From NCBI GenBank assembly GCA_964448105.1, contig CAYUVK010000027.1:1-50138 (forward strand): a stretch of DNA of 50,138 nucleotides. Reading direction: 5' to 3'. This stretch comes from CAVQBP01 sp964448105. GTDB taxonomy: Bacteria > Bacteroidota > Ignavibacteria > Ignavibacteriales > Ignavibacteriaceae. Every line of letters starts with the position of its first letter. Position 1 is the stretch's first letter. Below, piece by piece: positions 17,731-26,201 of this stretch. Below the pieces are notes generated by a model. That model did not search any database. It was given only the letters and a program-made list of their open reading frames with translations, and was not told the DNA's origin. The translations under genes were made by a program, and so were the position numbers.

Positions 17731-20046
17731 ATGGCAAAAAATTTAGTTTTGGTAGAATCACCAGCAAAAGCAAAGACTATTAATAAATACCTGGGAAGTA
17801 ACTACACAGTAGAAGCTACTATTGGTCACATAAGAAATCTCCCCAAAACAAAACTCGGTGTTGATATAGATAAGGATTTTCAGCCCCAGTATGTTACTAT
17901 TAGAGGCAAAGGAGATACAATAAAAAAAATAAAATCTCTGGCTGCAAAAAGCAATAATATTTTTATAGCAACTGACCCTGACCGTGAAGGAGAAGCTATT
18001 GCACAGGATATTGTTGATGTTCTTAACGGTACTGCAAACTATAAAATTCGCAGAGTCCTTTTCAATGAAATTACAAAAACCGGTGTGAAAAGAGCAATGG
18101 AATCTCCAAGAGAAATTGATTCTAATCTTGTTACATCTCAAAGAGCCAGAAGAGTGATGGATAGAATTATCGGTTATAAGATTAGTCCTTTTCTATGGAA
18201 AGCAGTTATTGAAATGTCCGGGAGCAGTTCTTTATCTGCCGGCAGAGTTCAGTCCGTAGCGCTTAAGATCATTTGCGATAGGGAAGAGGAGATAGATAAA
18301 TTTATCCAAACGGAATATTGGTCAATCTGGGCTGTCTTCAAAACAGGTAAAGGTGAAACATTTGAAGCAAAGCTTTTTAGTGTTGAGGGGAAAGATCTAA
18401 AGCTCCAGCCGAAACCTAATATGATCGAAAATGATTGGAAAGAATTTATTGAAAAGAATTTTGCAATCAATAATGAAAATACAGCAAAAGAAATTTTTGA
18501 CAGGATTTCGAAAAAAGAAAATTTTATAATTTCCGATATTTCAAAGAAAAATGTTAAAAGAAATCCTTCACCTCCTTTCATTACAAGTACCCTTCAAGCT
18601 GAAGCATCAAGAAGAATAAAAATGCGCCCCAAACAGACTATGATGCTTGCACAAAAACTTTATGAAGGCATAGAACTTGGAAAAGAAGGTATACAAGGTT
18701 TAATTACTTATATGAGAACCGATTCAACACGCATAAGCGAAGAGATTATTCCTCAGGTTAGAGATTATATTAAGAATTCTTACGGTGATAACTATGTGCC
18801 TGATAGCCCAAATGTTTATGAGAAAAAAGATAAAACAAATGTGCAGGATGCTCATGAAGCAATTAGACCTACTTCGTTGAAATTCACCCCGGATTATGTT
18901 AAGAATTATCTCGATAGAAGATCCTTAAAATTATATGAACTTATCTGGATGAGATTTATTGCTTCTCAAATGGCACCTGCTCAACTTGAAATTACTAATG
19001 TGGAAGTTTCTGCGGACGAATTTTTATTCAAGGCAACAGGAACTGCTGTTAAGTTTAGCGGATTTATGCAGGTTTATGAGGAGATGGTTGAACAAAAGGA
19101 AGTTGATGAAGATATTAAAGAAGAAAAAATTCCTTTAGGTCTGGAAAAGGATCAGAAGCTAAATTTAGAAGAATTACAAAAATTTCAACATTTTACTAAA
19201 CCGCCGCCGCGTTATACGGAAAGTTCATTAATTAGAGAATTGGAATCCAATGGTATCGGGCGACCAAGTACATATTCTCTTATTGCAAGTACAATTCAAG
19301 ACAGGAATTATGTTGAGCAGGTTGATAGAAAGTTGATCCCTACAAAGCTTGGAAAAGAAGTAAATAAAATTCTTGTTAAAAATTTTCCCGATATAATTAA
19401 TGAAAGCTTTACTGCCGAAATGGAAAATGAACTTGACCAGATTGCACAGGGTGAAAGCGGGTATATAAATGTATTAAATGATTTTTATCAGCCGTTTTCT
19501 CAAGCATTAAAACATGTTGAAAACAAAATGGAGAAAATCATTTGCGATAAGTGCGGCGGCGAGATGGTTATTAAAATCGGAAGGTTTGGAAAATATCTTG
19601 CATGTAGTAATTATCCCGAATGTAAAAATATAAGATCATTTAAAGATGTAGCTGCTCAAAACCAGGAGCCTGAATATACAGGTGAAAAATGTGAAAAATG
19701 CGGCGCACGAACTGTTTACAGGGAAGGTAAATTCGGAAGATTTATCGGCTGTGAAAGATATCCTGAATGTGACTTTATTAAAAACATTTCATTAAATGTG
19801 AAATGCCCCAAATGCAAAGAAGGTGAAATAGTTGAGAGAAAGTCACGAAGGAAAAAAATATTTTATGGTTGTTCAAGATATCCCGACTGTGATTTTGTCA
19901 ACTGGTATAAACCTGTACCTCAAGAATGTCCTAATAAAGATTCTCATTACATGGAAAAAAGATATTCAAAGAAAAAAGGGGAATATTTAAAGTGTCCAAA
20001 TTGTGGAGAAGAAGTTATTCTAAATAAGTTAGAAGAAGAAGAATAA
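17731..20046 (+). CDS. topA: DNA topoisomerase I
   Basis: Type IA topoisomerase that relaxes negative supercoils behind RNA polymerase. The Toprim domain opens the protein (NLVLVESPAKAKTINKYLG, residues 4-22, and ATDPDREGEAIAQ). The active-site Tyr lies in LITYMRTDSTRIS (about residue 326). The C terminus (about 604-771) carries three clear Cys4 zinc ribbons (CDKCGG...CSNYPEC, CEKCGA...CERYPEC, CPKCKE...CSRYPDC) and a fourth, more diverged one (CPNKDSH...CPNCGEE). 771 aa is normal. It is followed 11 bp later by a Xer recombinase gene. Confidence 0.97.
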   Translation: MAKNLVLVESPAKAKTINKYLGSNYTVEATIGHIRNLPKTKLGVDIDKDFQPQYVTIRGKGDTIKKIKSLAAKSNNIFIATDPDREGEAIAQDIVDVLNGTANYKIRRVLFNEITKTGVKRAMESPREIDSNLVTSQRARRVMDRIIGYKISPFLWKAVIEMSGSSSLSAGRVQSVALKIICDREEEIDKFIQTEYWSIWAVFKTGKGETFEAKLFSVEGKDLKLQPKPNMIENDWKEFIEKNFAINNENTAKEIFDRISKKENFIISDISKKNVKRNPSPPFITSTLQAEASRRIKMRPKQTMMLAQKLYEGIELGKEGIQGLITYMRTDSTRISEEIIPQVRDYIKNSYGDNYVPDSPNVYEKKDKTNVQDAHEAIRPTSLKFTPDYVKNYLDRRSLKLYELIWMRFIASQMAPAQLEITNVEVSADEFLFKATGTAVKFSGFMQVYEEMVEQKEVDEDIKEEKIPLGLEKDQKLNLEELQKFQHFTKPPPRYTESSLIRELESNGIGRPSTYSLIASTIQDRNYVEQVDRKLIPTKLGKEVNKILVKNFPDIINESFTAEMENELDQIAQGESGYINVLNDFYQPFSQALKHVENKMEKIICDKCGGEMVIKIGRFGKYLACSNYPECKNIRSFKDVAAQNQEPEYTGEKCEKCGARTVYREGKFGRFIGCERYPECDFIKNISLNVKCPKCKEGEIVERKSRRKKIFYGCSRYPDCDFVNWYKPVPQECPNKDSHYMEKRYSKKKGEYLKCPNCGEEVILNKLEEEE

Positions 20047-20057
20047 ATATCTTTATA

Positions 20058-20939
20058 ATGGAACTTTCGAACGTAATTAGTCAATACCTGGAATATCTAA
20101 GGGGAGTTAAAAGGTATTCCGATTATACTTTAAAAGCTTACAGGGAAGATCTAATTTCTTTTTCAAAATATTGTAATGATTACTCTAAAAATGGAATAAA
20201 TTCTATCTCCGAAAAATTTATTAAATCTTATTTAATGCATTTAAATGACCTGGGACTTGAAAAAAAATCTATTTCAAGGAAATTAGCATCATTAAGAGGG
20301 TTGTTTAAATTCGCGTTCCAGCAGAATATAATCGAACAAAATACAACTTTCTACATTTCCAATCCAAAAGCAGCACGAAAATTGCCGGAAATTATTTCAG
20401 AAGAGAATTTTAATGAAATTTATAAAAAAGTTGAAAAAGAACAGGAAGATGCTGAATTAATAAAAGCAATTTTTGAATTATTATACGGATGTGCGTTACG
20501 TGTTTCCGAACTTTGCCAGTTAAATAAAAATGATATTGATCTTAATCAGAAAATTTTACGTGTAAAAGGAAAGGGTAATAAAGTAAGAATTTCCCCGGTA
20601 GGAAGTAAATCAATTAAAATTATAAAGGAATATTTAGATACTCGCAAATTTATTAGCGGTGAAGAACCCTTATTAATAAATAGCAACGGGAGAAGAATCT
20701 ATCCGAGAATGGTTCATAGAATAGTTAATAAATATTTATCAAAAGTTACAGACATTAAAAAGAAGAGCCCGCATATCTTAAGGCATAGTGCTGCAACACA
20801 TATGCTGGACAATGGAGCTAATCTAAAAGCGGTTAAAGAAATATTAGGGCATGAAAACCTTTCTACAACACAAATTTATACGCATGTTAGTATTGAACGG
20901 TTAAAAGCTACATATAAAAAATCTCATCCAAAATCTTAA
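20058..20939 (+). CDS. XerC/XerD-type tyrosine recombinase
   Basis: Site-specific recombinase that resolves chromosome dimers at dif. An N-terminal SAM-like core-binding domain (residues 1-90) precedes the catalytic domain, which has all expected residues: Arg in CALRVSELCQLN (about 146), Lys in RVKGKGNKVR, HILRHSAATHML (His-x-x-Arg, about 238-241), GHENLSTTQIYTH with His about 264 and the nucleophile Tyr about 273. Sequence alone does not tell XerC from XerD. It sits between topA and hpf, about 7.4 kb from the dif site at 28343, and is the obvious candidate to act there. A partner recombinase, if one exists, is not in this window. Confidence 0.93.
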   Translation: MELSNVISQYLEYLRGVKRYSDYTLKAYREDLISFSKYCNDYSKNGINSISEKFIKSYLMHLNDLGLEKKSISRKLASLRGLFKFAFQQNIIEQNTTFYISNPKAARKLPEIISEENFNEIYKKVEKEQEDAELIKAIFELLYGCALRVSELCQLNKNDIDLNQKILRVKGKGNKVRISPVGSKSIKIIKEYLDTRKFISGEEPLLINSNGRRIYPRMVHRIVNKYLSKVTDIKKKSPHILRHSAATHMLDNGANLKAVKEILGHENLSTTQIYTHVSIERLKATYKKSHPKS

Positions 20940-20955
20940 TTTAATTGGAGGATAT

Positions 20956-21258
20956 ATGAACATATCAATAACATCCAGGAAGTTCAAAGCTCGTGAATCT
21001 CTTAAAGATTTTATTAATTCCGAAATTATTTCTTTAGAGAGGTTTTATGATCATATTTTAAGTGCAGATGTTATTTTAAGCTATCAAAATTCAAGAGACA
21101 GTATAAAAAATGCAGAGATAATATTAAAAATCCCCGGGATGGTATTAAAAGCAGTAGATGATTCTGATGATTATAAAAAATCAATTAGCGGTGCAGTTGA
21201 AAAACTCTCACGTCAATTAAAGAAAATTAAAACTAAAAAATATGCGCATGCAAAATGA
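20956..21258 (+). CDS. hpf: Ribosome hibernation-promoting factor, short form
   Basis: Binds the 30S decoding centre and puts ribosomes into a dormant state in stationary phase. The 100-aa protein has the YfiA/HPF fold: INSEIISLERFYDHILSADV near the start, then the C-terminal helix with DDYKKSISGAVEKLSRQLKK. Only the short N-terminal domain is present; the long-form dimerisation domain is absent. GGAGG lies at 20947-20951 before the ATG. It overlaps hprK by 4 bp (ATGA). hpf beside hprK is also seen in other phyla. Confidence 0.9.
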   Translation: MNISITSRKFKARESLKDFINSEIISLERFYDHILSADVILSYQNSRDSIKNAEIILKIPGMVLKAVDDSDDYKKSISGAVEKLSRQLKKIKTKKYAHAK

Positions 21259-22268
21259 TTAAAATAAATCAGAAAGCGATTTCACGAAAAGAATATTTAT
21301 CAGTTGGTTTCTTGTTCAAAAATACAAGAGAGAAATTCAAGTTAAAGTTATATACTGATGAAGCAGGTTTTGACAAAAAAATTTTTGAACAGAATTTACA
21401 CAGACCCGGCTTGGCTTTAGCCGGGTTTGTTGATCTTTTTTCTTATTCACGGATCCAGGTTTTCGGTAATACCGAGATGCGTTATTTAAGCCAGCTTTCC
21501 GAAGAAAAAAGAGACGAATCTCTTGAAAGAATTTTCCAATTCGATATACCTTGCATTATTTTAACTGATAACAACATCCCATTTCCAAAGTTAATTGAAT
21601 TGGGAAATAAATATAAAACAACAATTTTGGGTTCTCCATATCCCACAACAAAAACGGTATATCTTATTAGTGATTTTTTAGATGATCAATTTGCATCACG
21701 TATTTCAATTCATGGTTCGTTTGTAGATGTTTATGGTGTAGGAATTTTATTTGTTGGAAAATCCGGTATAGGTAAAAGTGAAGTTGCGCTCGATCTTATT
21801 GAAAGAGGACAAAGACTTGTTGCAGATGACCTGATTATTTTAACTAAAAAAGGGGAGGGAATTCTTATTGGCTCCGGTACCAATCTCGTTAAGCATCATA
21901 TGGAAATTAGAGGATTGGGTATTATAGATGTCGAAAAGATGTTTGGAATCAGAGCTATTCGTTTTCAAAAGCGACTTGAAATTATTGTTGAACTTGAAGT
22001 TTGGGATGATAAAAACGAATATACAAGAACGGGGCTTGATGAAAAAAATGTTACTATTTTGGGTATTGATATTCCATATGTAAAACTTCCAATTTTGCCC
22101 GGTAAGAATATTACCGTAATTTCTGAAGTGATAAGTCTCAATTATCTGTTAAAACATTATGGTTACGACTCAGCAAAAATTTTCCAAGAACAGTTGCTAA
22201 ATCGAATGAAAAACAAAGTAAATGATGATTATAGGGGGGTAGACTATTTTGAACATGATTTTGAATAG
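21255..22268 (+). CDS. hprK: HPr kinase/phosphorylase
   Basis: ATP- or PPi-dependent enzyme that phosphorylates or dephosphorylates a serine of HPr (or an HPr-like protein), a regulator of carbon metabolism. The Walker A loop is FVGKSGIGKSEVALDLIERG (about residues 165-184). The family signature is MEIRGLGIIDVEKMFGIRAI (about 217-236), and the N-terminal domain is present, for 337 aa in total. No PTS sugar transporter or HPr gene is in the window, so the partner is unknown. The start codon overlaps the hpf stop. No terminator was seen before the promoter at 22286. Confidence 0.95.
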   Translation: MIKINQKAISRKEYLSVGFLFKNTREKFKLKLYTDEAGFDKKIFEQNLHRPGLALAGFVDLFSYSRIQVFGNTEMRYLSQLSEEKRDESLERIFQFDIPCIILTDNNIPFPKLIELGNKYKTTILGSPYPTTKTVYLISDFLDDQFASRISIHGSFVDVYGVGILFVGKSGIGKSEVALDLIERGQRLVADDLIILTKKGEGILIGSGTNLVKHHMEIRGLGIIDVEKMFGIRAIRFQKRLEIIVELEVWDDKNEYTRTGLDEKNVTILGIDIPYVKLPILPGKNITVISEVISLNYLLKHYGYDSAKIFQEQLLNRMKNKVNDDYRGVDYFEHDFE

Positions 22269-22285
22269 ATTAAAATAAGAATCCC

Positions 22286-22314
22286 TTGACAAATCAACCC
22301 AAATTTTTTACATT
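22286..22314 (+). promoter_or_regulatory. Sigma-70-type promoter for the DUF2795 unit
   Basis: A perfect -35 box TTGACA (22286-22291), a 17-bp spacer and the -10-like TACATT (22309-22314) lie 18 bp after the hprK stop. This is the best promoter-like match seen in the window. Transcription would start near 22321 and give a leader of about 230 nt. Confidence 0.75.
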
Positions 22315-22320
22315 CCGCAC

Positions 22321-22548
22321 TTGAAATTTGAGGAGATTGTATAACTTCTAAATTTGACATTTTAGAAGATAAATTGTCTTTCTGAATTATATTCAAAATC
22401 ACAATCTCTAAAAACATTTTAAAATAATTTGAAATTTAGTTTTAGAAATAGATAAAGTTATTATTTTGACTAAAAAATAGTCAATTAGAAAATGGGAATC
22501 CCAATTTATCTACATCACACCAATTCTTAAATTTTTGGAGTAACAAAT
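22321..22548 (+). ncRNA. Structured 5' leader upstream of DUF2795 gene
   Basis: A 228-nt untranslated stretch with several stems. An outer helix GAGATTGT (22333-22340) with ACAATCTC (22401-22408) encloses a perfect 8-bp hairpin CTTCTAAA/TTTAGAAG (22345-22352, 22361-22368) and a small one (22384-22394). Downstream there is a perfect 7-bp hairpin TTGACTA/TAGTCAA (22466-22472, 22478-22484) and the palindrome TGGGAATCCCA (22493-22503). The layout could be a regulatory RNA, a riboswitch-like leader or an mRNA-stabilising structure. No known riboswitch class was recognised. Confidence 0.5.
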
Positions 22549-22770
22549 ATGATTTGGACCGTGGAACTTGCTTCTTATCTGGATGATGCACCGTGGCCTG
22601 CAACAAAAGAAGAATTGATCGATTATGCCGATAGAATCGGTGCACCTTATGAAGTAATTGAAAATTTGCTTGAATTAGAAGACTCGGAAGAACCATATGA
22701 ATCTATTGAAGACATTTGGCCAGATTATCCAACAGATGAAGATTTCTTTTATAATGAAGATGATTATTAG
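22549..22770 (+). CDS. DUF2795-family small acidic protein
   Basis: 73-aa protein with the DUF2795 pattern WPATKEELIDYADRIGAPYE and VIENLLELED (about residues 18-48), a helical domain of unknown function that is widespread in bacteria. The tail is extremely acidic (DYPTDEDFFYNEDDY). The ATG is supported by GGAG at 22537-22540. The gene has its own promoter, a long structured leader and a downstream hairpin, so it is probably transcribed alone. Function unknown. Confidence 0.85.
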   Translation: MIWTVELASYLDDAPWPATKEELIDYADRIGAPYEVIENLLELEDSEEPYESIEDIWPDYPTDEDFFYNEDDY

Positions 22771-22773
22771 AAA

Positions 22774-22798
22774 AAAAGTACCTTTAACAAGTGCTTTT
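22774..22798 (+). terminator. Hairpin terminator between DUF2795 and holB
   Basis: AAAAGTAC (22774-22781) pairs with GTGCTTTT (22791-22798) over 8 bp, with one G-U pair and a 9-base loop. The T-run lies within the 3' side of the stem, then AATTT follows. It is only 8 bp upstream of the holB ATG, so it could also act as an attenuator. Confidence 0.5.
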
Positions 22799-22806
22799 AA
22801 TTTATT

Positions 22807-23934
22807 ATGATTAACTATTTTGAAGGAATAATAGGACAAGAATTTGTAAAAAATATTTTAAATAATTTAATAGACTCTTCTAAAATTCCGCATGCTTTTC
22901 TCTTTCAGGGAATTGATGGTGTTGGCAAAGAATTAACCGCTGTCAAGTTTGCACAAGCAGTCAACAAAAAATACTCCTCAAATATTAATATTAACACAAT
23001 CATTAAACAGATAAAAAACTTAACCGAACCTTATATTAAATATATTTTTCCTCTTCCGCGAGGGAGAAATGAAACTGATTCAAGTACGGCATTAGAAAAA
23101 TTAAGTCAAACGGATATTCAATTAATACAGGTAGAATTAAATAAAAAAATAATTAATCCTTATCATAAAATAAGAATACCAAAAGCCCAAAATATTAAAA
23201 TCAACAGTATAAGAGATATAAAGAAATTTTTATCCTTGAATTATAGTGATATAAAATACCGGGTGATTTTAATTTCCGATGCGCATTTAATGAATGAAAC
23301 TGCTCAAAATGCTCTTCTTAAAAACCTCGAAGAACCACCGGAAGGAGTAATTTTTATTTTAACAACTCCTTTCCCATCGCTTTTAAGAGAAACAATAAGA
23401 TCAAGATGCTGGATAGTAAATTTTCATCCTCTTAGTCAAATAGAAACAAAAGAAATCTTAGTTCACTATTTTGATATTGAAAATGAAATGGCAGAATCGG
23501 TTGCCCCTTTTGCCGGCGGTTCGGTAAGTGCAGCACTATCTTTACTTGAAAATGATTTTGAAGTTCTTAAAGAAAAAACAATATTTATTTTAAGATATTC
23601 TTTTGGCAGGAAATATCATTCGGCTTTGAATGAATTTTCTTCATTTATTTCCGAAGGGAATTCCGAATCAGTTAAAATATTAATTAAAATGATAATTACC
23701 TGGTTAAATGATGTGCAAAAGTACAGATATGGAAAAGATGATTTTTTCTTTAAAAATCATTTAGAGACTTTAGAAAAATTTAATAAAAAATTTCCTGAAA
23801 TAGAATTAAACGAAATTGTGGCTCAATTAGATAACCTGGTTTCCGTGTTTCAGAATAATGTAAATATGAATACAATAATCTTATCTCTTATTTATAAATT
23901 ATCTGCTTTAACAACACCTAAAATCAAAACGTAA
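22807..23934 (+). CDS. holB: DNA polymerase III delta' subunit
   Basis: Part of the clamp-loader complex that places the beta clamp on DNA. The N terminus FEGIIGQEFVKNILNNLID and HAFLFQGIDGVGKELTAVKFA (Walker A-like, about residues 30-50) are typical of delta'. Further motifs: LISDAHLMNETAQNALLKNL, EEPPEGVIFILTT, and the arginine-finger region LLRETIRSRCWIVNFHPL (about 197-214). 375 aa is normal. No strong ribosome binding site is seen. Confidence 0.9.
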   Translation: MINYFEGIIGQEFVKNILNNLIDSSKIPHAFLFQGIDGVGKELTAVKFAQAVNKKYSSNININTIIKQIKNLTEPYIKYIFPLPRGRNETDSSTALEKLSQTDIQLIQVELNKKIINPYHKIRIPKAQNIKINSIRDIKKFLSLNYSDIKYRVILISDAHLMNETAQNALLKNLEEPPEGVIFILTTPFPSLLRETIRSRCWIVNFHPLSQIETKEILVHYFDIENEMAESVAPFAGGSVSAALSLLENDFEVLKEKTIFILRYSFGRKYHSALNEFSSFISEGNSESVKILIKMIITWLNDVQKYRYGKDDFFFKNHLETLEKFNKKFPEIELNEIVAQLDNLVSVFQNNVNMNTIILSLIYKLSALTTPKIKT

Positions 23935-24017
23935 TTCTTTTCTGTGTCTTCATACCTGAATATTTTGTTAAATTTGCTTAAGTTTGAAATAAATATTTAA
24001 TAATCAAAAGTTTTAAA

Positions 24018-25196
24018 ATGAAAAAAGTAGTAATTACATCGGCGAAAAGAACCCCGGTAGGTTCGCTGGGCGGTTCTTTATCATCTTTTAGTGCTGCTCA
24101 GTTAGGAAGTTTTGCTATAAAGGGTGTGCTGGAAGATTCGAAAATCGATAAAAACCTGATTCATGAAGTTATCATGGGAAATGTACTGACAGCAGGTCAG
24201 GGACAGGCTCCTGGCAGGCAGGCAGCTATATTTGCCGGGCTTCCGGAAAAAACCGAATGCCTAACAATAAACAAAATGTGCGGAAGCGGTCTGAAAGCTG
24301 TAATGCTTGCTCACCAGGCAATCTTATGTGATGATGCGGAGATTATTATTGCCGGAGGGCAGGAAAGTATGAGTAATGCTCCATATATTCTTCCTAAAGC
24401 AAGATTTGGATACAGATTGGGAAATGGTGAATTAGTTGATTCTATGGTCACAGACGGCTTGTGGGATGTTTATAATAACATTCATATGGGAAGCTGTGCA
24501 GAAGCTTGTGCTAAAGATTTTTCTTTTACTAGAGAACAGCTTGATGAATTTGCAATCAACTCATATAAAAAAGCACTAAATGCTCAGAAAGAAGGCAAAT
24601 TTATTGATGAAATTGTAAAAGTATCGATAAAGTCTAAAACAGGAGATATAATTGTAGATTCTGATGAAGAACCTGGAAAAGTAAAGTTTGAAAAGATTCC
24701 ATCGTTAAAACCTGTCTTCGATAAAACAGGTGTTGTTACTGCCGCAAATGCATCCGGTATAAACGATGGCGCTGCCGCTCTCTTAATAATGTCTGAAGAA
24801 AAGGCAAAAGAACTTAACTTAAAACCACTTGTTGAAATTATTGCACAAAGTTCAGCAGCTAAGGCGCCAATAGAATTTACAACAGCCCCTGCAGACGCAA
24901 TTTCCAAAGTATTAAAAAAGACTAAAATGACAAAAGATGACATTGACCTTTTTGAAATAAATGAAGCATTTGCAGTAGTTTCTCTTGCCGTAAATAAATT
25001 ACTTGGATTGAATTCAACTAAAATTAATGTAAATGGCGGAGCTATAGCACTTGGTCATCCAATTGGTGCAAGCGGAGCACGAATATTAACAACGTTGATT
25101 TATGAAATGAAAAAGCAAAATTCAAAGTTTGGTTTGGCTTCACTTTGCATTGGTGGCGGTGAAGCTTCAGCTCTTATTGTGAAAAATTATTCTTAA
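24018..25196 (+). CDS. Acetyl-CoA C-acetyltransferase (thiolase)
   Basis: Condenses two acetyl-CoA to acetoacetyl-CoA, or runs in reverse in beta-oxidation. The nucleophile Cys is in NKMCGSGLKAVMLAHQAI (about residue 88); the catalytic His in GGAIALGHPIGASGARI (about 346-350); and the second Cys in SLCIGGGEASALIV (about 377). 392 aa is standard for the biosynthetic type. The next gene, 17 bp downstream, is a 3-hydroxyacyl-CoA dehydrogenase, so the two act in one pathway (butanoate or fatty acid metabolism). Confidence 0.95.
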   Translation: MKKVVITSAKRTPVGSLGGSLSSFSAAQLGSFAIKGVLEDSKIDKNLIHEVIMGNVLTAGQGQAPGRQAAIFAGLPEKTECLTINKMCGSGLKAVMLAHQAILCDDAEIIIAGGQESMSNAPYILPKARFGYRLGNGELVDSMVTDGLWDVYNNIHMGSCAEACAKDFSFTREQLDEFAINSYKKALNAQKEGKFIDEIVKVSIKSKTGDIIVDSDEEPGKVKFEKIPSLKPVFDKTGVVTAANASGINDGAAALLIMSEEKAKELNLKPLVEIIAQSSAAKAPIEFTTAPADAISKVLKKTKMTKDDIDLFEINEAFAVVSLAVNKLLGLNSTKINVNGGAIALGHPIGASGARILTTLIYEMKKQNSKFGLASLCIGGGEASALIVKNYS

Positions 25197-25212
25197 AAAA
25201 GGATTGGAAAAT

Positions 25213-26064
25213 ATGGAAATTAAAAATGTTTCCGTTATTGGCGGGGGAACAATGGGGAATGGTATAGCTCATGTTTTTGCAATGAAGGGATATAATGTCA
25301 ATTTAGTTGAGATGAACAAGGAATTACTTGAAAAGGCTATATCCACTATTACTAAAAACCTTGAAAGGCAAATAAAGAAAGAAATAATCACTGAGGCAAA
25401 TAAAAAAGAAATTTTATCGAGGATTAATAAAATTATTGATGTGGAATTTACTCCTCCGGAATCTGATTTAGTTATAGAAGCAATTTATGAAAATAAAGAA
25501 GCTAAATTTAATATATTCAATAAGTTACACAAAATGATTAATCCTGATTCTATTTTTGCTTCAAATACTTCATCTATTTCGATTACTGAATTATCACAAA
25601 CTGGTAGGGAAGACAAATTTATAGGAATGCATTTTATGAATCCTGTCCCTGTTATGAAATTGGTTGAAATAATTAGAGGATATTCAACAAGCAATGAAAC
25701 GTATAATACAATAAAAGAGTTATCTATTAAACTAGATAAAACTCCGGTTGAAGTATTTGATTATCCCGGGTTTATATCAAACCGGATTTTAATGCCTATG
25801 ATAAATGAAGCGGTATTTGCTTTAATGGAAGGTGTTGCTTCTGCAGAAGATATCGATACTGTAATGAAATTGGGGATGAATCATCCCATGGGACCATTGA
25901 CTCTTGCCGATTTTATTGGTTTAGATGTTTGTCTTGCCATAATGGAAGTTTTGTACAACGGATATAATGACTCTAAATATCGTCCTTGTCCTTTACTTAA
26001 GAAAATGGTTGCTGCAAAGAAACTTGGCAGAAAAACCGGAGAAGGTTTCTTCATTTATAAATAA
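25213..26064 (+). CDS. 3-hydroxybutyryl-CoA dehydrogenase
   Basis: NAD(P)-dependent oxidoreductase that converts acetoacetyl-CoA and 3-hydroxybutyryl-CoA. A Rossmann fold opens at VSVIGGGTMGNGIAHVFAMK (GxGxxG). The family active-site region is IGMHFMNPVPVMKLVEII, with the catalytic His in HFMNP (about residue 139). The C-terminal 3HCDH domain has MKLGMNHPMGPLTLADFIG. The ATG at 25213 is chosen over the TTG at 25204 because the AAAAGGA site (25197-25203) then lies at a proper distance, giving 283 aa. Partner of the thiolase upstream. Confidence 0.94.
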   Translation: MEIKNVSVIGGGTMGNGIAHVFAMKGYNVNLVEMNKELLEKAISTITKNLERQIKKEIITEANKKEILSRINKIIDVEFTPPESDLVIEAIYENKEAKFNIFNKLHKMINPDSIFASNTSSISITELSQTGREDKFIGMHFMNPVPVMKLVEIIRGYSTSNETYNTIKELSIKLDKTPVEVFDYPGFISNRILMPMINEAVFALMEGVASAEDIDTVMKLGMNHPMGPLTLADFIGLDVCLAIMEVLYNGYNDSKYRPCPLLKKMVAAKKLGRKTGEGFFIYK

Positions 26065-26201
26065 ATTATAGTAAAAACCTTTCTTTTTTCAGATGATTAC
26101 CTGAGAGAATATCGTAGCTTAACTATGATAAATTATTAAAAAAAATAAATTTAATGGCACCGGAACTTCGTAAAATATTTTTGTCACTTTATTAAAATAA
26201 A

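Noticed and set aside
22321..22548. The leader as 6S RNA or a known riboswitch
   Set aside because: No long rod with a central bubble as in 6S RNA and no conserved core of a known riboswitch could be identified; kept only as an unclassified structured leader.
26154..26195. Tiny open frame (13 codons) upstream of the ClC gene
   Set aside because: No ribosome binding site or recognisable peptide; too short to support.
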